A stretch of 17,352 nucleotides of DNA from Thermoplasmata archaeon (lineage in GTDB: Archaea; Thermoplasmatota; Thermoplasmata; Lutacidiplasmatales; UBA184), in assembly GCA_021848165.1 (NCBI GenBank), contig JAJZMW010000061.1, positions 1-17,352 on the forward strand, written 5' to 3'. The position numbers and the translations under genes were made by a program. The notes below the pieces were generated by a model. It searched no databases. It had not been told where the DNA came from and was given only the letters and a program-made list of their open reading frames with translations. Of the stretch, positions 7,702-14,615 are shown in pieces. Each line of letters begins with the position of its first letter. Position 1 is the stretch's first letter.

Positions 7702-7709
7702 AGATATAG
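7702..7709 (-). promoter_or_regulatory. TATA box of the CurA-like reductase gene
   Basis: On the minus strand this reads CTATATCT. Its centre is about 35 nt before the ATG at 7670, which predicts a leader of about ten nucleotides. The GTG at 7697 falls between the box and the expected transcription start, so it is unlikely to be used. Confidence 0.6.
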
Positions 7710-7737
7710 CCCGAAGCGCCCGGGGGGCCGCCGCTTC

Positions 7738-8133
7738 TCAGCTCCGCAGCCGGCGGATCACGAACTGGTTGCCGTCGGGGTCCGCGACCACGCCGAGCGT
7801 CACCGTGCCCAACGGGCCGTTCCACGTCCTCGGTTCATCGACCACCGTGCCCCCCCTCCGCCGGACCTCCGCGCACGCGGCGACCGGATCCGTGCTGGAG
7901 AAGACGATCCCCGAGACGGTCCCTGGTTCGCGTCCCCCTTCCCCGTCGGCCTGGATGTGCATGGTCAGCAGGGTGGAGCTCCCGGGGATTGCGAACGCGG
8001 CGCGGGAGGCGGCCGGGAGGAAACTGACCTCGCGCAACCCGAGGACCTCGGAGTAGAACTTGCGCGCTCGCTCGATGTCGTGGACGTGAACGCTGACAGC
8101 TTCCATTCCCTCGACGATCGGATCCATCGCCAT
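7738..8133 (-). CDS. VOC-fold (glyoxalase/bleomycin-resistance type) protein
   Basis: This 131-residue protein has the vicinal oxygen chelate fold, two beta-alpha-beta-beta-beta modules. The first module begins 'AVSVHVHDIERARKFYSEVLGL' (split here for length: 'AVSVHVHDIE' 12-21, then 'ARKFYSEVLGL' 23-33), the classic start of this family. The second ends 'VVADPDGNQFVI' (115-126). H16 or H18 and H59 could be metal ligands, but the glutamate normally found after 'DPDGNxF' is valine here, so a standard glyoxalase metal site is doubtful. The function may be binding or another VOC reaction; nothing in the sequence names a substrate. Three in-frame ATGs exist (8133, 8127, 8106). The first is chosen because a TATA-like TTACGTAG lies about 27 nt before it. 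It sits 67 nt upstream of the CurA-like gene, on the same strand, but that gene has its own promoter. Confidence 0.82.
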   Translation of the reverse strand: MAMDPIVEGMEAVSVHVHDIERARKFYSEVLGLREVSFLPAASRAAFAIPGSSTLLTMHIQADGEGGREPGTVSGIVFSSTDPVAACAEVRRRGGTVVDEPRTWNGPLGTVTLGVVADPDGNQFVIRRLRS

Positions 8134-8155
8134 CGGCCCGGCCGGAACCCGGGAA

Positions 8156-8165
8156 CCTACGTAAC
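8156..8165 (-). promoter_or_regulatory. TATA-like element of the VOC gene
   Basis: The minus strand reads CGTTACGTAG, centred about 27 nt before the ATG at 8133. It is weaker than the other boxes because it holds two CG steps. The spacing again fits a leaderless start. Confidence 0.4.
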
Positions 8166-8288
8166 GATTCCGCCGAGGAGACCTCTCGCCCGGTCCCGGG
8201 ACGGCCCCGCGCGTCCGCCCGGCCCCGTCCGGCGAGGGCCGGCCGGACGGTGTCGACCGAACGGAGGGTCCGCGCGGCGAGGTCCTGG

Positions 8289-11200
8289 TCACCGAGCGGA
8301 CCGTCGGATCCGTAGGACGACGAGCACGGTCAACGCGACGACGATCGCGACGATCGCCGCCAGCAGGAGGTAGCCCGTGGTTCCGGGAAAGCCGAGGAAC
8401 GCCGCCGGCGGCGGGCTCGGGGGATTGGCCAGCACGGGGGCGTTCTGTACCGTGATCGACCCCCGCGCGGCGAGGTTCGGTTGCCCGGCGACCTCGATCG
8501 CGTACGTGTACGTCCCGTTCCGGGCGAGGACGCGGAGGGTCGCCGCCGTGGTGGAGCGGACCACTTGGGCTTGCGGAAGGAGGCCCCCCCGCCGCCCGCC
8601 ATCGGCCGTCGTTCCGTTCAGGTAGACCGTCCACTCGTTCCCCGGCGAGGCGCCGACGGGACGGTCGAAGGTGATCGCGAACGTCTCGTTGAATCCAACG
8701 AGGGCCCGGCCCGGGCCCCCGGCGACGACGAGCGCGTAGCTCCCTCGGGCCCCCGTGTAGTTCGCGGGGGTCCAGACGGAAAAGGAGTAGGTTCCGTTGG
8801 GTTCGCTGAAGTCGATGGAGGCGGTGTTCCCGGAGTAGGTCCCCCCGGTCAGGTTCACGGTCCAAAGCGTGCCGGCGGGGAGGCCGGACTCCCCGACGAA
8901 CGCCCCGTACTCGAACGGGAAGAAGGCGAGCGTCGGCGCCGTCACGTTGCTCCCGTTCACATCGACGGTCCCCGCGTAGGCGAGGGTGGTCTCGTGCCAC
9001 CCCGCTACGTCGGCGATCGTGTACGGGAACACCCCGCGCGGCCTGGCGAAGACGATCGTTGCGTTGGTCCCGGTGAGGGTACGGTTTCCGAGGGTCACGC
9101 TCCACGAGGTCCCGTTCGGGAGTCCCGACTCGACGAAAGCGACGGTGTAGCTTGCGAGGACGAATTGGATCGAGCGCGAGACCAGGGTCCCGTTGACGAC
9201 GACGGTCCCGGCGGCCGGGCTCGCGACGAACCCGGCCGGGGCCGCGACTCGGAACTGCCAACTGCCGTTCGGGACCTGGAACTCGATCTCCGCCGACGTC
9301 GCGGAAAGGACCTCGCCGTCCAAGGTCACCGACCACCGCGTTCCCGGGGGCAGCCCCGACTCCGCGAAGACGACCGGAACGACGGCGAACTTGGGCGGCA
9401 GCAAGGGATCCGCATCCCCTCCCACGAGGATGCTGGGATGGACGGTGGGGGTCCCCGGGGGCAGGACGCCCCGGCCCGCGTAATCGGAGTAGTTGAACGT
9501 GTTGACGAACGGCAATCGCCCGACGGGATTGAGCGCGTTCCCGTAGCCGGACCAGAAATTCCCCCCTTGGACCGGGTTGCCCGATCCGAGGATGTTGCCG
9601 GAGAGGGCGAACCCGTTCACGACGTTCGAGACCCGATCTGCGGGCTGGGGCGTGACGTTCCACGCGTCCGAGTAGGTCGGCGGGACCAGCGGCCCGCACC
9701 CGCCGGCATACCCGTCCGGGCACGCATCGAGGAAGATGTCGAAGGGCAGGTAGACGACCGGGTTGTCGATCGAGAAGTTGTTGTTGTAGATCAGGTCGCC
9801 GCTCTCGGCCTCGGCGAGGCCGGCCCATGTCGCGAACTCGGTCCCGGTGCTCGGCACGGTCGGGTCGCGGAAGGTGCTGCCCCACACCGTGTTGTGGGAG
9901 CCGCCGTAGAGCAGGAGCGCGTCCGGGGCCACGCAGTCGATGTAGCAGACGAAGGACGGGGCCTGGCCGCCGATCGTCGCGTACCCCGAGGGGACGGTGA
10001 TCGTCGGAACGAACGTTGTCGCCAGGACGAGGTTCTCCGACGAGTTCCAGAACGTGACGTCGGCCTGCGGGAAGAAATTCTGCGTGGGGTCGACGCCGAA
10101 GGCGGTCGTTTCGACCTCGAACATCGCCGGCCATCCCCCGGTGATGTTCGCGTGGGCGAGAGTGAGGTGCTGGACCGAAACGAACGCGAGCTGCAGGTCG
10201 AAGCAGACGTTCGCCATGTTCGGTCCGACCGGACCCCACGCGAACCATTCGGTGCAGAAGCTCACCGGGTCCTGGAGGTCTACGTAGGCGGTGGTCCCGT
10301 CGAAGAGGATGCCCGAGTACGTCGGGTAGAGGTAATCGTTGAAGGAGAAGAAGAGCCCGGAGAGATTGTCGTTCGGGGCGCTCCCGCACGCGGTGCAGCT
10401 CGAGGTCGGATTGTCGAACGGGACGTATTGGCTCGCGAGCGTCCCGTTCCCCGCGCTCGCGATCCCCGCGAGCTGCGCGTTCGAGAACGCCCACAGGGGC
10501 GTGTAGACGCCGCTCGACGGCCGGTACGGCAGCGTCGCCGAGAGGGCGACCGGCGACGCGCCGACCGTGAGGGTCCCCGACTGTTCGGCGTAGTCGGCGA
10601 GGAGCAGCTCGTAGCGGTACGTTCCGGGCGCGAGGTGCCAGACGGGCACATCGGGGGCCCACGACCAGGAGGGGTCGGCGCCGCTCGCGCTTTGGAAGAA
10701 GACGAAGACGTAGGGAGGGGCGGTGAGGGGGAGAGGGGACCCCGATACCGCAATCGAGTTGATCACAGGCGTCGACCCCGCGGCGGACCCGGGCTCCGCC
10801 GAGTAGCCCCAGAGCCCCCGCAGGACGAACGGCCCGGCGGTGCCGGTCTCATTCGTTCCGTTGTAGGTGAACGCGAGCCCGCTGGACGTCTCTCCGGTCT
10901 CGCTCCCGAAGTCGAGGGCCGCCGGCACGGGGGCGAACCCGCCCTGGGCGCAGTTCCCCACCGCCAGGGGACAGTAGCTCAGGTTCGCTCGCACGTTCGC
11001 TCCGAGCACGACGTTGGTCGCTCCGTTGAACGAGGCGATCCCGTAGTCGAGCTCGAAGTCGTTCGTCTCGCCCACGGGATCGAGCCGGGTCCCGTCCGCG
11101 GTGAACGGCGCCGTTTGGTTGGGGCCGAGCGCGCTCCCCGAGTTGAAGACGATCCAATCGTAGCTCCCGGATCGACGGATCCCGCCCGCCGCCGTGAGGC

Positions 11201-12041
11201 TGTAGTTGTACCAGAGCTCTTGGTTCCGGTCCGCGGTGACGGAGGAGTTCAGGTAGAGGGTCAGGTCGAACGGCCACGGAGCGGAGAGCAACGGCCCCTC
11301 GCCGATGTAGAGCCCGGCGACGAACGAGCCGTTCGGGTCGTGCCGGAGGACGGAGTTCGGTCCGAGCGTGGCTCCTCCCCCCGAAAAGTTCCAGGTGTCC
11401 TCGCCGAGCGCCAACGTCTGATTCTGCTGGTTCACATCGACCGCGTTCTGCGTCCAGAACTCGTAGCCGGGGGTGCCGGCGAGCGTAACGTTCGCGAGGA
11501 CCGCGTTCTCCTGGATCCCCCAGAGCGCGGGAGTGTTCGTGTCCAAGTAGAGGGTCGTGAGCGACTGCACGTCGAGCGAGCCGGCCACGCTCGACGCGTT
11601 CAGCACGGTCGCTTGGAGGGTCCCGGTCGTGTTGCTCTCCCCGTAGTAGGCGATCCCCGCGGGGGCGGGCGCTTGGGCGTACCCCGGGGTCACGGGGCCG
11701 GCCCCGAGCGCGTAGCCGGGGACGACGGCTCCGCGAACGACCTCGGCCGGTCGACCGACGTACGGAAGCCGGATCTGGCTCGCCGGGACCCCGGCCGCGG
11801 CGAGCGCCCCGGCCGTTCGCTCGGCGCGGAGGTCGAAGGCGCTCGGCGGGAGAGCGATCGAGGGCCGCGGCGGCGCCCCGGTCGGCGTCGGAGGTGTCCC
11901 GCCCAAGATCGGCGTGGACGCCCGGCTCGCCTCGGCGCGAGCGCCGGGCGTGGGTCCGTTCGCGACGAGCGGGACGATCGAGGAGGCGAGGAGCACGGCG
12001 ACGGTGGCGAGCGCCACGAAGGACCTATACCGAAGTCTCAC
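8289..12041 (-). CDS. Secreted thermopsin-family / beta-helix / Ig-like repeat surface protein
   Basis: This ~1250-residue protein is exported and anchored. Numbered from the GTG at 12041, residues 1-6 are basic and 7-27 hydrophobic (signal peptide). Residues ~128-402 resemble thermopsin (peptidase family A5, archaeal acid proteases): 'GIAYYGESNTTGTLQ', 'FWTQNAV', 'GEDTWNFSG' and 'SYDWIVFNSGS'. Residues ~560-880 look like a NosD-type right-handed beta-helix, with turns such as 'LLYGGSHNTVWGSTF' and an ending 'GGNFWSGYG ... DYAGRG ... GGDADPL'. From ~887 follow four Ig-like repeats of about 75-80 residues, three with 'ESGLPxGTxW'. The end is a TM helix (~1222-1243) with an 'RIRRSAR' tail. About thirty N-x-S/T sites suggest heavy glycosylation, and ten cysteines in the middle suggest disulphides. 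Likely role: cell-surface proteolysis or binding outside the cell; whether it is active is unknown. The GTG is chosen over ATG 12065 because that ATG lies inside the TATA box. Confidence 0.85.
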   Translation of the reverse strand: MRLRYRSFVALATVAVLLASSIVPLVANGPTPGARAEASRASTPILGGTPPTPTGAPPRPSIALPPSAFDLRAERTAGALAAAGVPASQIRLPYVGRPAEVVRGAVVPGYALGAGPVTPGYAQAPAPAGIAYYGESNTTGTLQATVLNASSVAGSLDVQSLTTLYLDTNTPALWGIQENAVLANVTLAGTPGYEFWTQNAVDVNQQNQTLALGEDTWNFSGGGATLGPNSVLRHDPNGSFVAGLYIGEGPLLSAPWPFDLTLYLNSSVTADRNQELWYNYSLTAAGGIRRSGSYDWIVFNSGSALGPNQTAPFTADGTRLDPVGETNDFELDYGIASFNGATNVVLGANVRANLSYCPLAVGNCAQGGFAPVPAALDFGSETGETSSGLAFTYNGTNETGTAGPFVLRGLWGYSAEPGSAAGSTPVINSIAVSGSPLPLTAPPYVFVFFQSASGADPSWSWAPDVPVWHLAPGTYRYELLLADYAEQSGTLTVGASPVALSATLPYRPSSGVYTPLWAFSNAQLAGIASAGNGTLASQYVPFDNPTSSCTACGSAPNDNLSGLFFSFNDYLYPTYSGILFDGTTAYVDLQDPVSFCTEWFAWGPVGPNMANVCFDLQLAFVSVQHLTLAHANITGGWPAMFEVETTAFGVDPTQNFFPQADVTFWNSSENLVLATTFVPTITVPSGYATIGGQAPSFVCYIDCVAPDALLLYGGSHNTVWGSTFRDPTVPSTGTEFATWAGLAEAESGDLIYNNNFSIDNPVVYLPFDIFLDACPDGYAGGCGPLVPPTYSDAWNVTPQPADRVSNVVNGFALSGNILGSGNPVQGGNFWSGYGNALNPVGRLPFVNTFNYSDYAGRGVLPPGTPTVHPSILVGGDADPLLPPKFAVVPVVFAESGLPPGTRWSVTLDGEVLSATSAEIEFQVPNGSWQFRVAAPAGFVASPAAGTVVVNGTLVSRSIQFVLASYTVAFVESGLPNGTSWSVTLGNRTLTGTNATIVFARPRGVFPYTIADVAGWHETTLAYAGTVDVNGSNVTAPTLAFFPFEYGAFVGESGLPAGTLWTVNLTGGTYSGNTASIDFSEPNGTYSFSVWTPANYTGARGSYALVVAGGPGRALVGFNETFAITFDRPVGASPGNEWTVYLNGTTADGGRRGGLLPQAQVVRSTTAATLRVLARNGTYTYAIEVAGQPNLAARGSITVQNAPVLANPPSPPPAAFLGFPGTTGYLLLAAIVAIVVALTVLVVLRIRRSAR
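8430..9380 (-). repeat. Four tandem Ig-like repeats within the thermopsin-family gene
   Basis: At protein level, four units of about 75-80 residues follow each other. The first three open with 'FAESGLPPGTRWSVTL', 'FVESGLPNGTSWSVTL' and 'VGESGLPAGTLWTVNL'. The fourth is diverged ('GASPGNEWTVYLNG'). Each continues with a strand pair and 'PNGSWQF', 'PRGVFPY', 'PNGTYSF' or 'RNGTYTY'. The DNA copies have diverged, so the repeat is old or kept only at protein level. Unit borders are approximate. Confidence 0.75.
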
Positions 12042-12061
12042 GGCGTTCGGACCTGACCCCT

Positions 12062-12071
12062 CCATTTAACC
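12062..12071 (-). promoter_or_regulatory. TATA box of the thermopsin-family gene
   Basis: The minus strand reads GGTTAAATGG, the most AT-rich stretch near this gene. Its centre is about 25 nt before the GTG at 12041. The ATG at 12065 is part of the box itself and would not be in the transcript. Confidence 0.6.
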
Positions 12072-12124
12072 GTTCGTTCTTCCGCGCCGTCCGCACCGGC
12101 GGGGCGCCTCGGCGGATCGCGGGC

Positions 12125-13402
12125 CTATTCGCGCCCCGAGAGCAGCAGTTCCCGCGCCAGCATCGGATCTCCGCGGTTCGGCTCGAGAGCGTGGCGGGCG
12201 CGGGACCGAAGCGCGAGGAATCCTCCGGCGACGACGACGGAGATGCCGAACATCCCGACCCAGAGGATCGTCGGGCCCGACGTCCCGAGGCCGAGCAGGA
12301 GGGTCCCGAGGACCGGCCCGACCACCTGCGCGCCGTTCGTCGCGGCATTGTACGCCCCGAAGTACCGACCGCGCCTCTCGGTCCCGGCGAATTGCGAGAC
12401 CAGGGTCTGCTGCGTCGGGCTCACGATGTCCTCGCCGATGGTCAGCACGCCCATCGCCCCGAGGTAGAGGGGGAACGACGTGGCCCAATTGAACAGCAGG
12501 AACGACGCGCCGTAGGCGAGCGTCCCCGTCGCCAACGAGGCGAGGAACCGCCGCCGCCGCTCGATCCAACGTCCGATCGGCAGCTGCAGCAGGACCACCA
12601 GGGCGCCGTTGACCGCGTAGATGAATCCGAACTCGGTGTACGAGATCCCGCGGACCGAGCCAAGATAGAGCGCGAGCGGCGTGCCGAACTGGTTCATCAA
12701 GAGCGCCAGTCCGACCAGGACGACGATCAGCGCGACGAACAGGCGATCGGAGAACGGCTCGGCGATCCCCCCGAACCTCCCCGCGTTCGCCGTGGGGGTC
12801 CCTCCATGGGTCTCCGTGAGGAAGATCCAGAGGATCGTTCCTTCGGCCAGGGAGGTGATCGCCCCGAACAGGAAGAGCGCCGAGAGGCCCTGGGAGGCGG
12901 CGAGGAACCCGCCGATCGCGGGCGAGAGCGCGAACCCCGTGTTCGTGAAGACCCGCTGCACCCCGAACGCCGTGACCGAGAGCTCCGGCGCGGTGACGTC
13001 CCCGATCATCGCGCTCTGCGCCGGCCGGGTCAGGCCACCGAGAAGGGCGTTCGCACCCCAGAGCACCATGACGAGCGCGAGCCCCTGATCGAGATACACC
13101 CACATCAACGTCAGGAGGATCGCGCTCCCGAACGAAGGGAACGTGGCGAACCATCGCCGACCGAAGCGATCCGAGAGCGCGCCGCCCGCGAGATACGAGA
13201 GGGTGCTGACCGGCACGATCGCGGCGACCAAGAGGCCGATCGCGAAGTAGGAGAGATGGTAGACCTCGGCGAAGACCAGAGGCAGGAACACGAAGGTGGC
13301 GGAGCGGCCGATGCTCCGGACGAGGCCCGCCCCCCCCAGAAGGTAGACGCGACGGTCGAGGCGGAGCGCGGCGAACCGCGGCCGGCGCGCGGTTCCGCTC
13401 AC
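12125..13402 (-). CDS. MFS transporter, probable drug/metabolite efflux type
   Basis: This 425-residue protein has about 12 hydrophobic helices. Motif A, 'GGALSDRFGRRW', lies at 73-84 after TM2, and a basic 'ERRRRF' loop follows the TM8 region. 'NALLGGLTRPAQSAMIGDV' and 'NTGFALSPAIGGFL' in TM4-TM5 resemble the DHA1-type multidrug or sugar efflux group (MdtH-like), where the second piece fits the motif C position. Substrate cannot be assigned. The start is taken as GTG 13402, which gives a normal N-terminus about 17 residues before TM1; a GGAGGGG Shine-Dalgarno-like run lies about 12 nt upstream. The frame stays open to 13597, but that part overlaps the upstream gene and is not believed. It begins about 45 nt after the stop of the 107-residue gene, with no TATA box between them, so the two are probably co-transcribed. 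Confidence 0.85.
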   Translation of the reverse strand: MSGTARRPRFAALRLDRRVYLLGGAGLVRSIGRSATFVFLPLVFAEVYHLSYFAIGLLVAAIVPVSTLSYLAGGALSDRFGRRWFATFPSFGSAILLTLMWVYLDQGLALVMVLWGANALLGGLTRPAQSAMIGDVTAPELSVTAFGVQRVFTNTGFALSPAIGGFLAASQGLSALFLFGAITSLAEGTILWIFLTETHGGTPTANAGRFGGIAEPFSDRLFVALIVVLVGLALLMNQFGTPLALYLGSVRGISYTEFGFIYAVNGALVVLLQLPIGRWIERRRRFLASLATGTLAYGASFLLFNWATSFPLYLGAMGVLTIGEDIVSPTQQTLVSQFAGTERRGRYFGAYNAATNGAQVVGPVLGTLLLGLGTSGPTILWVGMFGISVVVAGGFLALRSRARHALEPNRGDPMLARELLLSGRE

Positions 13403-13446
13403 CGGCGGCGCGTTCCCCTCCGCGAACGAGCCTCCGGGCGCATTCC

Positions 13447-13770
13447 CTAGTCGATCACCCGCAGTTCGATCTGGAGTCGTTCCGCCAGTTCTTCGAGCGA
13501 GCGGACCTCGGCCTCCGAGAGCTTCGCCCGCGCGGTCGCGCCCCGATAGGCGCGGGCCACCGTCGGCGGGATCAGCGCGCCGAAGACCGCCGCCCACGCG
13601 GTCTCCAGGGTCCGCACCGGCGCGCCGAGGTAGACCGCGAGCAGGTTGACGTCGGCGTGGGAGCGCCCCGCCTTTGTCGGGTCGAGCCAGCCGCGATGTC
13701 GGCTCAGGAGGCAGAGCTTTCTCCCCGAGGGGACGGCGGGACGATCCGCCGATCGGAGCGGTTCGCTCAT
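13447..13770 (-). CDS. Uncharacterised 107-residue protein, first gene of a pair with an MFS transporter
   Basis: I do not recognise this protein. Its N-terminal third is basic and Pro/Ser-rich. Then comes 'GRKLCLLSRHRGWLDP' (16-31), a short 'DVNLLAVYLGAPVRTLETAWAAVF' region that could form a helix pair (40-63), 'PPTVARAYRGATARAK' (68-83), and a charged amphipathic helix with a short strand at the end ('LSEAEVRSLEELAERL' 84-99, then 'IELRVI'). There is no signal peptide, cysteine pair or clear TM helix, so it is probably cytoplasmic. The start ATG 13770 is supported by a TATA-like GGTATGAG about 28 nt upstream. An upstream in-frame extension to 13989 is low-complexity and overlaps the FMN reductase gene, so it is rejected. 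Because an MFS transporter follows closely, a regulatory or accessory role is possible, but nothing in the sequence shows it. Confidence 0.65.
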   Translation of the reverse strand: MSEPLRSADRPAVPSGRKLCLLSRHRGWLDPTKAGRSHADVNLLAVYLGAPVRTLETAWAAVFGALIPPTVARAYRGATARAKLSEAEVRSLEELAERLQIELRVID

Positions 13771-13794
13771 CGCCCCCCGAGGAGACCGTGGGGA

Positions 13795-13802
13795 CTCATA
13801 CC
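13795..13802 (-). promoter_or_regulatory. TATA-like box of the orphan-MFS gene pair
   Basis: The minus strand reads GGTATGAG, centred about 28 nt before the ATG at 13770. This fits a leaderless start for the first gene of the pair. Confidence 0.45.
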
Positions 13803-13900
13803 GCCTCCCCACCGGCCGCCCGCGGACCGGCCCGAACGAAGCGCCCACCGCCTCGGTGCGGGCCGCTCTCCGGGCCCGGACGACCCCGCCGACGGTCCGC

Positions 13901-14476
13901 TCACCCCGAGCTCGGTGGCGCGCTTCGCAGGAGGCGGGTCCACTGCGAGAGCTCGAGGAGGAGGCTGGCGAGGATCTTGCGGCCGGCATCGTCGGTGAAC
14001 CGGCCGGCGGCGTCGAACTTCTGGGGCGCGAATGAGACGAAGACCTCGGGCAGGTTGATCGGTCGCATGTTCAAGAAGACGAACGACTGGCGGAGCTGGT
14101 AGACCGCCCGCGCGCCGCCGAGCATCCCGACCGACGCGCTGACGCAGGCCACGGGCTTCCCGTTCCAGCAGTTCTCCGTGCGCGGGCGGGACCCCCAATC
14201 GATCGCGTTCTTGAGGACTCCCGCGACCCCGTAATTGTACTCGGGCACGGCGAAGAGCACCGCGTCCGCGGCACGGACCTTGGCGCGAAGCTCGCGGACG
14301 GGCGCCGGAGGCTTCGTCTCCTCGTCCTCGTTGAACGGAGGGATCCCCGCCAGTTCGGCCAGCTCGAGGGTGGTGTCCGGCGGCAGCAGCTCCTGGGCGG
14401 CCCGGAGAAGCTTGCGATTGAACGACTCCGCGCGGAGGCTCCCGGGGATTCCGACGATGTGGACCAGTTCGGCCAT
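13901..14476 (-). CDS. NAD(P)H-dependent FMN reductase / azoreductase-type flavoprotein
   Basis: This 191-residue protein has the flavodoxin-like fold of the NADPH-dependent FMN reductase family (ChrR, azoreductase and quinone reductase relatives). These bind FMN and reduce quinones, azo compounds, metals or free flavin with NAD(P)H. The FMN phosphate loop is 'GSLRAESFNRKLL' (12-24). The flavin-ring loop is 'PEYNYGVAGVLKNAIDW' (78-94), and 'GMLGGARAVYQLR' (117-129) is the third typical block. Length is normal. Start ATG 14476 directly precedes 'AELVHIVGIPGSLR', the expected first strand. No TATA box sits at -26; the nearest is the shared element at 14566-14575, which would give a leader of about 67 nt. 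The gene is divergent from the M14 peptidase gene. A cytoplasmic detoxification or redox-protection role is inferred from the family. Confidence 0.9.
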   Translation of the reverse strand: MAELVHIVGIPGSLRAESFNRKLLRAAQELLPPDTTLELAELAGIPPFNEDEETKPPAPVRELRAKVRAADAVLFAVPEYNYGVAGVLKNAIDWGSRPRTENCWNGKPVACVSASVGMLGGARAVYQLRQSFVFLNMRPINLPEVFVSFAPQKFDAAGRFTDDAGRKILASLLLELSQWTRLLRSAPPSSG

Positions 14477-14565
14477 GGCCCTTGGAAGCCGCTCGGGCGC
14501 ATCTCTCCTTCGGGGGGGCCCTCCGGGACCCGGCCGAGCGAGGGACCGTCGAGTTGACGATTCCC

Positions 14566-14575
14566 TCTATACGGT
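14566..14575. promoter_or_regulatory. TATA box in the FMN reductase-M14 peptidase divergent promoter
   Basis: The plus strand reads TCTATACGGT, the only AT-rich island between the two divergent genes. For the plus gene it predicts transcription start near 14597 and a leader of about 20 nt that holds a GAGGA Shine-Dalgarno-like run (14604-14608). On the minus strand (ACCGTATAGA) it could serve the FMN reductase with a longer leader. Confidence 0.45.
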
Positions 14576-14615
14576 CCCTCGCGTAGGGTCCTCCGCTCGC
14601 CCCGAGGACGGATCG

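Noticed and set aside
8481..12056. A 1191-codon open frame on the plus strand
   Set aside because: It mirrors the thermopsin-family gene. The translation is Arg/Gly/Glu/Val-rich with no hydrophobic core or motif, whereas the minus strand has a signal peptide, domains, repeats and a TM anchor.
11894..13450. A 518-codon open frame on the plus strand
   Set aside because: Most of it is antisense to the MFS transporter at 12125-13402 and gives a charged low-complexity protein.
13771..13989. Longer N-terminus for the 107-residue protein
   Set aside because: It overlaps the 3' end of the FMN reductase gene, is Ser/Arg/Ala low-complexity, and lies upstream of the TATA-like box.
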